64,000 nt of DNA from Massospora cicadina (taxonomy: Eukaryota > Entomophthoromycota > Entomophthoromycetes > Entomophthorales > Entomophthoraceae): assembly GCA_022478985.1 (NCBI GenBank), contig JAKSZP010013578.1, positions 1-64,000 of the forward strand. The letters are read 5' to 3'. Position 1 is the first letter of the stretch. Each line of letters opens with the position of its first letter. Of the stretch, positions 54,441 to 64,000 are shown piece after piece. The position numbers and the translations under genes were made by a program. Below the pieces are notes generated by a model that worked only from the letters and a program-made list of their open reading frames with translations, searched no databases and was not told the DNA's origin.

Positions 54441-55279
54441 TTTTTGTTGGGCTCAATTTGAGTGGCTGTTTTTTGTAAAATTTATAAACTCAAAAGTATG
54501 GCTTTGATTCAATTATTGAAGCAAAAAGTCTCCCATACACTCTTAATTTTGTTTTATTTTATTGGGAACTAGCAGCCAGATTCTTATACTTTGTACAGTG
54601 TTTATAATTTATCAAATATTTTAAATTGATTGTTTTAGATTTTAGATTTTATATTATATATAATTAATAATTGCTAATTCATAACCATTGAACCTACAAA
54701 ATCAACCAAATACCCATAATTACTTAGAAAAACTATTTTTAAAGTAAATATTTATTGGTAGCAGGAACTTATAATATGCAATACATTATAATCCTTTATT
54801 TTAATATCCATATCTTTATTTGTTCTTTTGAATTAAAAAAATTAACAAGAGATAGGAGGAAACAATGTTTCACCCTGGATGGTATTAGCTTTAAGCATTT
54901 TACAAACCAAACCTGCACCAGGGTGTTTACAGGTTTCACCCTGCTAGGCAAATATCCTATTTTAATTTATATTCCTATCTACACTTTTTATTTAATTTTT
55001 TGATATAAAATAATAAGAGTGGAAGGGAGAATGTAAGTTGTCTTTGTCAACATAAGTTTTAATCTGCTATGAATAAAACCTGCAGAAGATTGGTAGAAGG
55101 ATATACCCTGTTAGGCTAAAACCCTTACATAGCAAGACTATTAAACCTTTTGAATAAATTAAATAAAACTAAACTGATAGCTAAAACATCATAGATAAAA
55201 CAATTACCACCTTTCTATAGAATGAATACTTCAACTACCTTACTATATGGTCTTTAGTAAGTGCTTATTGCCAAGAGAG

Positions 55280-56151
55280 TGTCTGTAACTCTCTTGTTCC
55301 CACTGAGGTGGTGCAGGATACACAGCCACAAGGAAACTAGTCACTAGTAAGATTGGAAACAAGGCACAGCGGAAGGTGCTGGTGAAAAGAGGACCCAGGG
55401 ACAGGGTGTACAGCAAAGATTAAATAACTATATAATCAATAAACAAAAGAACTAGGTTGGACCCCAAGGAGGAGTCCATAACAAGTGCAGATCAGTGTCA
55501 GGGTGCTTAGATGCCTTAATCTGGAGGGGACCAGGGTGGCCAGTTGTGCACCAGATTCTGACATTAATTTTGTTAGAATATAAATCCTATGTTGTTGGAG
55601 ACCTCCTTGAGGAGGTCTGCGCACAGGTTTTCTCAAGGGACCATGAAAAATGTGAAATTGACTAGGCTCTTTATTAAACAATATGACCAACAAGGAAGGT
55701 TGGTCTTAAGGAAATCATTATTAAATAGTGGGGGAGAGTCATAAATCTGTGGTAGTGGTACTAATCCTAAATCAATCAATAAGCGCACACTATCATCAGC
55801 CAAGGTTTGTATCTTAAGATAGTCTGAACTCAAGTTTTTTGATTGCAACTGAATTCTTATTGATTTAGCAATATTATAGATTGAACAGGTTTGAAACCCC
55901 GTTCTCTAAGAAACTGTAACAAACTGTCATTGTTATCAACATAGCAGGTGCATTCTAATGTCCTTGATGTAATGCAGGGACAGCCATTATGCACACCCTA
56001 GGACCAGCCTGGGCATATCTTGCCTGTACCCAGCGTTGGTCCAGGGTAAGTTTCAAGTCAGGAGAGCTTTGTAACTTGACCTTTTTGGCCTCCTGAAGAC
56101 CAGCCTTGTCCTTTCAGTATGTCCTCTTAATTATGTCATGTAGACATGTCA
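55280..56151 (-). repeat. 3' LTR of chromovirus J
   Basis: It starts TGTCTGTAAC and ends AGACATGTCA. It matches the solo LTR 57983-58867 over its length, for example GAGGTGGTGCA, CAGCCTGGGCATAT and CTGTACCCAGCGTTGGTCCAG. Confidence 0.85.
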
Positions 56152-56299
56152 TTACCCTCTCGTCCTTTTGGGGCTCCACCCCTACTTCAGGGGCTTTTTC
56201 CAGAGAAAAGTTCTTGTAATCTGGGGCCAGCTTCATGGTAGTGACGGTTTGCTGCAACTTGAGTCCTGAAGCCTCAGAAAAAACTCATGGAAAACATTG

Positions 56300-56445
56300 A
56301 TCAGTTCTTGGGAATGGGCACAGTTGCATGCTGGTACCCAACTGTTTTCCACTGCGTAAATCCCTTCCAGGATACTAGGTACTCAAGCCTTCTTCTTACT
56401 CTTTGGGAGGCTACAATCTCCTCCACTTCCCACTCTGGTGCCCCA
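56300..56445 (-). pseudogene. Chromodomain at the integrase C-terminus of J
   Basis: The minus-strand frame reads APEWEVEEIVASQRVRRRLE, then YLVSWKGFTQWKTVGY, then PIPKN and a stop. The EWEVEEI start, YLVSWKGF core and following aromatic follow the chromodomain consensus. In chromoviruses this module binds histone marks and directs insertion. The frame is separate from the integrase frame, so a shift intervenes. Confidence 0.75.
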
Positions 56446-56558
56446 TCCACGAGATAAGCCTTTGGGGTCTCTGATGGGGGCCCTCAAACAACGTCAGCTT
56501 ACTTTCATGAAAGACTGAAAAGATCCAGAACAAGGGGAAGATCCAACTGGTATGAGGC

Positions 56559-57530
56559 ATGGCCCACATTTCTGACAATGCAGTAAGGTCAAATCCTCTT
56601 TGGTTCCAGCTTTTTGCATGTCTTCTTGATAGGGATGTTTTGATTAATAAGAATTACAAGATCCCCTTCCTTGTACGCAGGACCTACCCATCTCTTTCCA
56701 TTGGCGTTCTCCTTATAAACTTGCATTGCTGCCTCCAAATTCGTGGAAACCCTTTGGAGTACTTTCTTGATAGTCTTAGCAAAGTCCACCACCACTCTGA
56801 CTTTGGATCCACATCTGTGCTCCATGTTGAAGGTGGGGTTAAACCCATAGTTGGCAAAAGATGGAGAACAACTGATAGATGCATGTTGAGTGTTGTTATA
56901 GCTAAACTGGGCCACGAGAAGTTGAGAAACCCAATCTGAATGGTCCACGGCAGTGTAACATCACAGAAACTGTTCCAAGCACTGGTTCACTCATTTTGTC
57001 TGCCCATCTGATTGGATATAATAGGCAGTTAAATGACAGGGGCGAATTTGAGAGTCTTACACAACTCTTCCCAAAAACATGGGTAAACTGGGGCTCCAAA
57101 TCACTAATTATCTCCTGGAGACCCCATGAAGGGCAACATATGAGATACAAAGAGCTTAGTTATCTCCACCATGGTTACTATAGTTTTACAAGGAATAATT
57201 GATTGAACTTCATTAAATGTCTACCACTAACATGATGGCATCGTAGCCATCAGACGCAGGTAACTTCACAATGAAATCCACCAATAGGGAAGTCCAAAGC
57301 CTCTCAGCCATTTGAACTGGAACCAGCAACCCTGCAAGGGGCTGGCAATTTGGTTTTATTTAGTTGCAGACCAGGCACTCCTTACATTATCTGGCAACCT
57401 GTGCAGCTAACCCCTTCCTAATAAGTGCAGCAAATTAGTTCTGGAGTCTCTGCCTTCCCAGGATGTCCAACAGTGATCCCATAATGATGGTCCTGGATGA
57501 TTTCCAGGCAAAGTGGTCCATCAGGAACTC
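56559..57530 (-). pseudogene. Integrase of chromovirus J
   Basis: 57500-57360 has GHPGKAETPELI and a CKECLVCN Cys pair (H2C2 region). About 57300-57150 reads VDFIVKLPASDGYDAIMLVV (first catalytic Asp). 57150-56902 has LQEIISDLEPQFTHVFGKSC (second Asp in SD). 56948-56589 has LLVAQFSYNNTQHASISCSP, FANYGFNPTFN and YKEGDLVILINQNI. This is the chromovirus-type integrase. The third catalytic residue region is frame-broken. Confidence 0.87.
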
Positions 57531-57675
57531 ATAGGCAACCATGAAACCACATCATCTCATCTTTCACATGGTACCCTCTAGTAATATCTTCCTGATTCAA
57601 CTTTCTCTTGGTGAGAACCATAGTCTATTCTGCTGACAAGGGCTGTTAAAGGACCACCTTTCTGAACATACCATA

Positions 57676-57982
57676 TTACTCCACATTTTCTAGAGGAGCA
57701 AGCACTGACCCATAGGTCAAGAGGGGGCTGTTGGGACACAATCTTACCGGCGGAATCATTAAGTGGGTGTTGTGTACCTCTACCTCCTTTGGATTGGGAG
57801 CCAATGCAAGGTTTTGGCTCAAAGCATCTTCCAAACCATTCTTCTTGCCCTTGGTAAACTTATAAGTAAACGTAAATTGGGCCATGGTCTCATGCCAGTT
57901 AGTTTGCCATGGGGTCAGTACATGAGGTGCATGGTAGTACAACAAGGCAAATTAATCTGTATGTACGCAGAAGTTTCAGGAG
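57676..57982 (-). pseudogene. RNase H, C-terminal part, of chromovirus J
   Basis: The stretch starting NFCVHTD, then FALLYYHAPHVLTPWQTNWH and FTYKFTKGKKNGLEDALSQN, follows the gypsy RNase H end (TDHK-x-L, PGK-x-N-x-x-AD-x-LS). The upstream half lies at 58868-59000 on the far side of the solo LTR. Confidence 0.85.
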
Positions 57983-58867
57983 AGTGTCTATAACACTCCA
58001 GTTCCCAGCGAGGTGGTGCACGGTGCACAGCCCCAACTCCAGGAACTTGTCGTCAGTACTAAGGGAAGGATAGCCCTGCAGAGAGTTCTTGAGTTATAGT
58101 AACATAGTATGAGGGTGTTTAACTTGGTAAAGATTAATAGAGAATGAACAAAAAAAAAGACTTGGGTGGGCCCCAAAGAGGTGCCCATATTTAAGCTATG
58201 ATAATGGATAGAGTGCTCGAGTGCCTTAGTCTGGAGGGAACCAGGGAGGCCCAGAGGTGCCCCTAATGCAGTTGAAATCTTAGTGCAAATAAATCAGCTA
58301 ACGTTGCGTGAGACCTCCTCAAAAAGGTTCACACAAGGGTTTGCCTAAGTTAACTTAATAAAACGTAAACTAACAAGGGTTTTTTATTAAGGAGGAAGAC
58401 AACCAACGAGGAAGATTGGTATCAAAATAATCATAATTAAACAAACGGGGGAATCATCCATTGGTGAAATTGATGCTAAGCCCAGGTGCACCAATAATTG
58501 CACGCTTCCATCTGACAGGGTACTATAATTCATAATTGAACAAACTCAAGTGATTAATGAAGTTGAGGCCGACCCATGTTGGAAAACTTTTTAAATTAAA
58601 CGGGTTCTGAACCCCCTTTCACTGAGTAACTGAATTGAGCCATTGTCATTTTAAAAATAACTCATCAATTTTAACACCAGAGCCATAACAAGGGGCTGGG
58701 AGTTATGCACCTCACCTGGACCAACCTGGGCATATTTGGCCTGCACCCAGCGTTGGTCCAGTGTGTTCTTTAGGTCAGGAAGGTCCTGCAACTTGACCTT
58801 TTGGGCCTCCTGACGCCCAGCCTTGCTTAACTGTTGGTACCCTCAATGAAGTTATGTAAACATGACA
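57983..58867 (-). repeat. Solo LTR of the J family inserted in J
   Basis: It starts TGTCTATAAC and ends TAAACATGACA. Flanks AGGAG (57978-57982) and AGAAG (58868-58872) match at four of five bases. Removing it joins WRHHFHDSSQPF to NFCVHTD in the J RNase H. Confidence 0.85.
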
Positions 58868-60076
58868 AGAAGGGTTGGGATGAGTCATGAAAGTGATGAC
58901 GCCAATAAGTCAGCTCCTCAACCACTACCAAAAACTCTTTGTCATAGATGGCGTAGTTTAACATGGGCAGAGACATCTTTTAAAAAATATACCACTGGAT
59001 GCTCTATACCCTCTTTTCCTACTTGTAATAAAGCTGCCGCTATGGCAAAGTTGGAGGCATCATTATCCATTATAAGCTCCTTTTTTGGGATCTACATGGC
59101 AAAGGATGGACGTGGACAACAGGGTGCACTTACCGCTTGGAAGGCATCCTGCAAGGTAGGGGACCGCTGAAGCAACTTTGCTCCACTAGCCTTATACAAG
59201 GGTGCAGCCACCTCAGAAAAATTTGGCGTGAACTTCTTGAGGAACGTACATGTTCCCAAAAAACTCCCCAATTCCTTGACCAATGTTGGGGTGGGCCACT
59301 TGAAAATCGCCTGCTCCTTGTATGGAGTTATCGTGTGGCCTTGGTCAAATATGACGTTGCACAGAAAGGTAACCTAGTACTTAAAGAACTCACACTTATT
59401 GATCTTCAGCGTAAGGTTGGTGGCCCTTAAACTCTCCACCTCTTACAACAAGTGTACTGCATGGGACTCATGATCAGGAGAAAATGCCATAATATCATCC
59501 ATGTAGGCCCTTGCACACACCCCATAAAGTCTCCCAAGGCTATGTCTATACAGCGTTGGAAGATTGCTGGTGCATTTACAAGCCCAAAAAGCATAACCCA
59601 AAACTGGAGAATTTATAATCTGAATCAGAACTAGTTTTGACCAATCCTGGCCCCTCTTGATCCAGGTTTGGTTGAACTCGTTTAAGCAATCCACTTTGGA
59701 GAAGACTCTGACCTTCTCCACATAGTGAGTAATCTGAGAGTCCAACGGAATGGGATGTAAAAATGGTACAGTGACGTTGTTTAGATTCCCATAGTCTATG
59801 CATGAAAGTAGAGTACCATGCTTTCTCCACAAAGAGAAGTGGGGAGCATAACAGAGAGGTACGCTGAAATATTGCACATTTAGCTAACTGCTCTTTGACC
59901 CACACATCCAACGTTGCATCCTCTCATACAGTCAAGGGGTGAATGGGAGAAGATTTACACATCATATCAACAGTGACTTTGAACTTGCAATCAAACTCTT
60001 AATGAGCAGGTAGTGCAATGGCTGAATATTCATCAAACGAAGATTCCAGCCCCTCCAAACAGAAAGGTAAGAACAC
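58868..60076 (-). pseudogene. Reverse transcriptase and start of RNase H of chromovirus J
   Basis: From high coordinates: EGLESSFDEYSAIALPAH and SSPIHPLTV-x-EDATLDVWVK (RT start), then SPLLFVEKAW, LLSCIDYGNLNNVTV, FSKVDCLNEFNQTWIKRGQD and ARAYMDDIMAFSPDHESHAV (YMDD active box intact). Then GSFLGTCTFLKKFTPNFSEV, and NYAIYDKEFLVVVEELTYWR with HHFHD at the cut site. Stops and frameshifts separate the modules. Confidence 0.88.
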
Positions 60077-60550
60077 TGTTGAGAAGCTGATATGATTGGA
60101 TGATACACTATATATTCTGGTGGATTGGAAATTAGAGTTGAGATGAGTCTCAAGATTGAACTGAAAAGTTATATGGATGAAAAGTGAATCAATCAAAGTA
60201 GTGATGGTTCAGAGACTTGAGGTAATTCCGCTGAAACCTTGAGATAAATGAAAACTCCTAAAAAGGGAAATGAATAGGAGATTACCAAGAAGAAGATGCA
60301 TTCAGCTTGGGAGACCAAGATTTAAAAGTTGAGTGAGAGATTGAGATTGAGAGGTTTTTCTTAGCATTCAGCAGATAAGTCTGCGATTATTAGAAGTTAA
60401 TAAAGTGTCAATAGGGGCGATTGCTCCATATATTATCTATTGGTTTTTTTAGAGTCAGCGATCTCCATATCGTACAATTTGGTTACTCAGTGGCTAATAC
60501 CCTGTGTAAACCAACTTAGTGTTATCAAGCTATTACGCTGAAAACTAACG
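60077..60550 (+). repeat. 5' LTR of element L
   Basis: It starts TGTTGAGAAGCTGATATGAT, matching the A-in LTR start TGTTGAGAATTTATATGAC. It contains GCGATTGCTCCATATATTAT and CAGTGGCTAATACCCTGTGT boxes and ends AAAACTAAC just before GTGGTGCTC. The partner is beyond the window. Confidence 0.78.
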
Positions 60551-60585
60551 TGGTGCTCACTACAGGGGGCCACTGGTCAACTGTA
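60551..60585 (+). other. Primer-binding-site region of element L
   Basis: GTGGTGCTCACTACAGGGGG directly follows the LTR. The TGG start and conserved 18-nt block (also in A-in and B) indicate a tRNA-primed site. The inferred tRNA 3' end would be AGTGAGCACCA; the tRNA is not identified. Confidence 0.68.
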
Positions 60586-60606
60586 GCTTATCAGAACTAG
60601 GGAAAA

Positions 60607-62698
60607 ATGGTGAGCCCTCACTTGTTATGCCAAAACCTGATCAGATTTCACACTCAATATGTTGAGGAAGCTCAGGAAGCATCCAACAATGAACTGGCAC
60701 TATTCACAGTGACAGAGATGGGTGATGAGGATGCAATGATCGATTTGCAGTTAAAAACTTGTCCTGAGTTGGCAGTGGAACAACAAGGTCACTTTACAAA
60801 TGTGACCCCCAGCAGCTGCGCAGCATTATAAAATTGCTTCTGCGGGGGTATCAACTCTATGAAGATGAGGCGGGGAGCATGCTTTGAGTTTATTTTACAA
60901 TCAGTAGGACCAAGAAACCTGCTACACATTATATATGTCCTATCTTGGCGTGACTACCATAGGGTTGGCTCATCGGCTTAATACCCATGGAACTAAGGAG
61001 TATTTAGTCACGTATGTGAAGCCATCATCTACCAGCTACTGCATGTGCTGGTCCGCCACAATATTGAGATTGGGGATGTCATGCGGTTTGTTCAAGCGCA
61101 GCAGAATGATACTCACCTTCTACTTAACCATCTTGATCACTCTTTTGGAGGTGCAGGGGACTCTGGTGCAGGTGAACCACCATGTTGGGGATGTCCGCTG
61201 TCAGTTGGACGTTTTGGTTCCACAGTTAGATCAGGAGTTTCCTTGAGTGATAGGGGAACTGTTGGATCAGCACAGTTGATTGTTGGAATGGATTTGGGAC
61301 GTAACCACATTGGGGAGCAACACTAAGAGTTTTATGATGGACCTAGCAGAATGGGCGGAAGTGCTTGAAGCTGCAATAGCTCAGATTATGGAAAGGGCAA
61401 CCCTGACAGAGCGGCAGATAACGGATCACGTTGGCTCCATGGCAGCTGAATTCAGCCATCTTGTATTAAGTGGAGTAATCAGTGGACAGCTGACAACGCA
61501 CTCATCCACTCATCAACATCCCCTGAATATCTCCAGTTGGTAGGTCAGGTGACAAAATTGGAAATTGTTAGTCAGACTGAGCGCAGTTGAGCCATTACTC
61601 TTCCATTCATCAAGATGGGAGAGTATGTGGATATGCAATTATGGTTGGATACCTTCGACGGGCCAATGAGGAGCTGGTGCAAGAGCAATCTACTCTCATT
61701 AATAAAGTAGATGACGCTAACTTACAAGCATGTGACACTGACAGGCAGCATGCAAGAATGAAAAGCACGGTGGAGGACGTTCTCTCATGGCTTCAGGCAG
61801 TGGAGCGAAAGCTGGGCTCTGAATGGGAATTCTGTCACAAGTTACAAAATCAGTATGAGATGCTTCAACAGGAATTGCAAGGCAGCTGGTGTCAGTGTTA
61901 CTTGGTTAAAGCGGATCAGATAATTGACAAACATTTTATTGAACAAGCCAGAATAGGGGGAAAAGGTGCAGTTAGCGGTGAGTCAGGAGAGGAATTTTAT
62001 GAATTGCCCAATGTGTATCCCTTGGGGGTCGTGGCAGACCCTTCTCACAACCCAACTTCTTCTGAGTCCAATTCAGAGAAGTTGCCTCCATCTTCTCATC
62101 CCTACAATAGTTTACAAGGGGATGTTTCCCCCAGTCATTCAGAACCTAATTCAGCTACTCCTTGTGGCTGAAGCGCGGAGAAAGGCAAAGCTGTTCAGAT
62201 CAAAAATTTACCACCCTTTAGTCATGATGGGAATATGCACAGTTATTTTAAAAAATTCAAATTTTCTGTGGAAGGGGCCTCAGATAAGTGGAAAGTGAAA
62301 CTGTTGCTGTCCGCTTTGGACATGGAGATCGCCAATCAAGTCACCTGTTACCTCTAGAATAGCTCAGTGTTTTATCAAGAGGTAAAAGCAATTGTTCTTA
62401 GGCTGTTTGGGGGTGCAGCTAAGATGGCTCAATGAAAGGCCAACTTCCTGACCCTACATTTACAACAAAACGAGTCTCTGTTGGAATTCACTGAGCAATT
62501 ATTGGCAAAAGCGCATGAGTTAATAGGAGCCAACATTTTATCCACTGAGGACATGGGTATAGTGATGATGGTGGCAGTCAAACCATACTGGGAATTGCAT
62601 AATGCTATGTCTCACATTCTGGATGAAGATGTGGGGCTTATTCAAATCGTGAACACTTTAAGTCATCTCTACACCATGTTCAGTGCCCCAATGTAGAG
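60607..62698 (+). pseudogene. Long gag of element L with coiled-coil N-terminus
   Basis: Open pieces 60607-60831 (MVSPHLLCQNLIRFHTQY), 60935-61246, 61280-61543 (FMMDLAEWAEVLEAAIAQIM), then one frame from 61587 to 62698 with three in-frame stops. The latter holds a heptad-like coiled coil (LRRANEELVQEQSTLINKVD and WLQAVERKLGSEWEFCHKL), a Ser/Pro-rich linker, and a capsid core (IKNLPPFSHDGNMHSYFKKF, LQQNESLLEFTEQLLAK, VAVKPYWELHNAM). Whether the first three pieces belong to the same polypeptide is inferred. If so, gag would be about 700 residues. Confidence 0.72.
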
Positions 62699-62739
62699 TG
62701 GAAGGCCCCTGCTTTCACCGCAGCATACCCCCTGGGATA

Positions 62740-63235
62740 TAGGCAACAGTGACCGAGTTATAAGCCGTTAGGAAATATTCATCTACCTTATGTATCAGCG
62801 GATCCTTTTCGCCCTATGTACGCTCATCTGCCTTGTCCCCAACCTTTTAATACTTTCGTTAATTTTCAACCAGGTCCTCCCAATGCAAACTATAGATGTG
62901 ATCCTTTTATGAATGCTTGCTTCTCATGCAGACAAAGAGGGCATTATGCGGGTAATTGCCCTGGCAACCAGCAGGTGTATGCAGTGCCATCTAGAATGAT
63001 CGAGCAAGGAAAAGCTTGAGCAGAGTAGAGATGGGACTCTCTACCTCCACTAATTTGAATTCAATTGTCCCTAATAATTCTCAAGTGTCTCTTTGCGTAG
63101 GACTTGGAACTAAGCTGGATGACTTGTTATACCAACAGCTTCTGGCGGATACCCCAGCATCCATTCAAGAGAGTGGTTATTCCCCCTCAAGCTCTGAGTT
63201 CCTCCATGATGTGCAGAAGCCATACACATGACAGA
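62740..63235 (+). pseudogene. Zinc knuckle and spacer of element L
   Basis: 62816-63019 contains ACFSCRQRGHYAGNCPG, an intact C-x2-C-x4-H-x4-C knuckle. 63016-63231 is the spacer (MSRVEMGLSTSTNLNSIVPN), matching MSGVEKGLSTSATLNLHAPP in A-in. Each is in a different frame. Confidence 0.82.
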
Positions 63236-63386
63236 TCTTGGAACAAAATAGCATAAGAAACGTGGGACCCTCAATGGACGTCGCCTCCTTAGTGAGGGTT
63301 AACGTAGCTATTCCAGTTGAGAAAATCTCTCAGGAATATCCTCATGTTGGTATGGGCATATCCTCTTTCCTTGGTAACAAAACCCG

Positions 63387-63866
63387 TTGGATGTTCACAT
63401 AATAAACACCATTGGTTCTTCTTATTCAGAGTGCACCTACTGTGACACTTTTGTTCAGAACACAAAAATCCGAGCTATCTTAGACACTGGTGCTCCAGTT
63501 AATACAATCTCTACCAGGCTGGTGGCTAGGCTTCCGCTGAAGCTGTATGTGGATCACAGAGTAGTATATGGGACCTCAGGGACACAGAGCACTGTTTCTG
63601 AAGAAGCTTATAGCACGTTGCCCTTGCAATTTGGTTCAATTAGGGATTCTGCTCCAGTGGTGGTTCTACCAAATAATAACTATGATATGTTAATTGGTTC
63701 TGTATTCAGGAGGAAATTTGGAGCTGTGGTCGATATGGTGGAGGAAAACATTGGTATTTTGGGACAAAAGATTCACATTTACTTTACCTCTAGCAGAATC
63801 TCAATGGATCCAATTCGCTCCAGTCAAATAAATTTGGCATATAGCGATGGGGTGATTCCTTTCTAA
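63387..63866 (+). pseudogene. Aspartic protease of element L (best preserved copy)
   Basis: The 159-residue open frame contains IRAILDTGAPVNTISTRLVA (catalytic DTG intact), YVDHRVVYGTSGTQSTVSEE, LPLQFGSIRDSAPVVVLPNN and MLIGSVFRRKFGAVVDM. This is a retropepsin that would process the polyprotein. It is the reference for the damaged copies in A-out, A-in and B. Confidence 0.88.
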
Positions 63867-64000
63867 TATTAGCAAATGAAGCGGAGAACCAGAGCCCTCC
63901 CCAAACAGATCTATGAGTATAAAGGTATTCTGCTATGAGCAGCGAGCGCATTGAGACTACCTTCTGGGCACCAATGCATAATAGGAGCTGAGCTCAAAAT

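Larger units (their letters stand above)
50195..55279. mobile_element. Long inverted-repeat element M (arms of about 400 bp) with captured coding cargo
   Basis: The right arm (about 54845-55279), reverse-complemented, is colinear with a left arm in three pieces: 50195-50422, 51528-51628 and 52526-52620. Matching blocks include TTCTATAG, GGTTT-ATAG, AGGGTATA-CC, CTACCAATCT, TTAAAACTTAT, TTTGCCTAG-AGGGTGAAACC and TTTGTAAAATG. The gaps in the left arm are two solo LTRs whose target duplications exactly restore the arm. The right arm is cut at 55280 by the chromovirus J. The interior is 52621-54840. A foldback or Mutator-like DNA transposon is possible. The outer ends and a transposase are not seen. 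Confidence 0.7.
55280..60076 (-). mobile_element. Ty3/gypsy chromovirus J, minus orientation, 5' part beyond the inserted element L
   Basis: From high to low coordinates: RT (60076-58868), solo LTR insertion (57983-58867), end of RNase H (57982-57676), integrase (57530-56559), chromodomain (56445-56300), purine-rich tract and 3' LTR. It is a different family from A, B and L, which lack a chromodomain. Element L interrupts it at 60077 near the start of RT; gag and protease are not seen. Confidence 0.88.
60077..64000 (+). mobile_element. Ty3/gypsy element L, plus orientation, 3' part off window
   Basis: A 5' LTR (60077-60550), primer-site block, long gag, zinc knuckle and protease follow in order; the window ends as the dUTPase-like domain begins (RLPSGHQCIIGAELK near 63955-63998). 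It is the same family as A and B by LTR boxes, primer-site block, gag core and protease. It inserted into J. Confidence 0.87.

Noticed and set aside
56559..56939. 126-residue plus-strand frame
   Set aside because: It is antisense to the chromovirus integrase, which has clear motifs.
1..64000. tRNA, rRNA, CRISPR arrays, bacterial operons, riboswitches
   Set aside because: No cloverleaf with B-box context, no rRNA-like stretches, no regular short repeat-spacer arrays; gene structure and repeats are eukaryotic.

Overview
The window looks like transposon-dense nuclear DNA from a eukaryote. Most of the 64 kb is nested, decayed retroelements. One intact cellular gene stands out at 35022-36740 (minus strand): a 572-residue, uninterrupted FAD-dependent delta(24)-sterol reductase of the DHCR24/Diminuto family. 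Its central motif (HTRS-x-FWEL) fits animal or fungal-type members better than land-plant DWF1. With an intronless gene, chromoviruses, L1/Tad-like LINEs and transition-rich decay, a fungus with a large repeat-rich genome is my favoured reading. This is inference, and I cannot name the organism.

Left block (1-28.7 kb). A plus-strand Ty3/gypsy element enters from the left edge (1-1002) and resumes at 8502-11289 with its 3' LTR. It is split by a minus-strand relative at 1003-8501 with two LTRs, a primer-site region, a polypurine tract, gag-PR-dUTPase-like-RT-RH-IN remnants, and a decayed open frame of about 374 codons running antisense near its 3' LTR. A second complete minus-strand element (B) occupies 11932-27172 and has an exact 5-bp duplication (TCAAT). 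B sits in a shorter, probably non-autonomous LTR element (about 11.5-28.7 kb) and is itself split by a solo-LTR-like insert (15002-23720). That insert was in turn hit by a 5.26-kb LINE (16032-21295) and a 2.0-kb internally repetitive TRIM-like LTR element (21541-23573, TSD ACAGT).

Middle block (28.7-49.1 kb). A full-length plus-strand LINE (29040-34314, exact 17-bp duplication) is followed by the sterol reductase and its AT-rich flanks. Then come a more diverged plus-strand LINE (about 38303-43525) and a minus-strand LINE (43865-49131). All four LINEs share ORF1 (RNA-binding, CCHC knuckle) and ORF2 (endonuclease, RT, C-terminal zinc motif). In all four, the ORF2 start lies in or beside a short inverted repeat where the two frames overlap.

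Right block (49.1-64 kb). A degenerate array of about 336-bp units leads into a long inverted-repeat element (about 50195-55279). Its left arm carries two solo LTRs (TSDs GCAAG and TAGGG). Its interior holds a decayed protein-coding stretch related to LINE ORF1 but without an ORF2. The right arm abuts the 3' LTR of a minus-strand chromovirus (55280-60076, RT-RH-IN-chromodomain). That chromovirus is split by a solo LTR of its own family (57983-58867) and by a plus-strand gypsy element (60077 to the right edge: LTR, gag, zinc knuckle, protease).

Nearly all element genes carry stops, frameshifts or Asp-to-Asn changes at catalytic positions, so they are annotated as pseudogenes. No tRNA, rRNA or CRISPR was seen.
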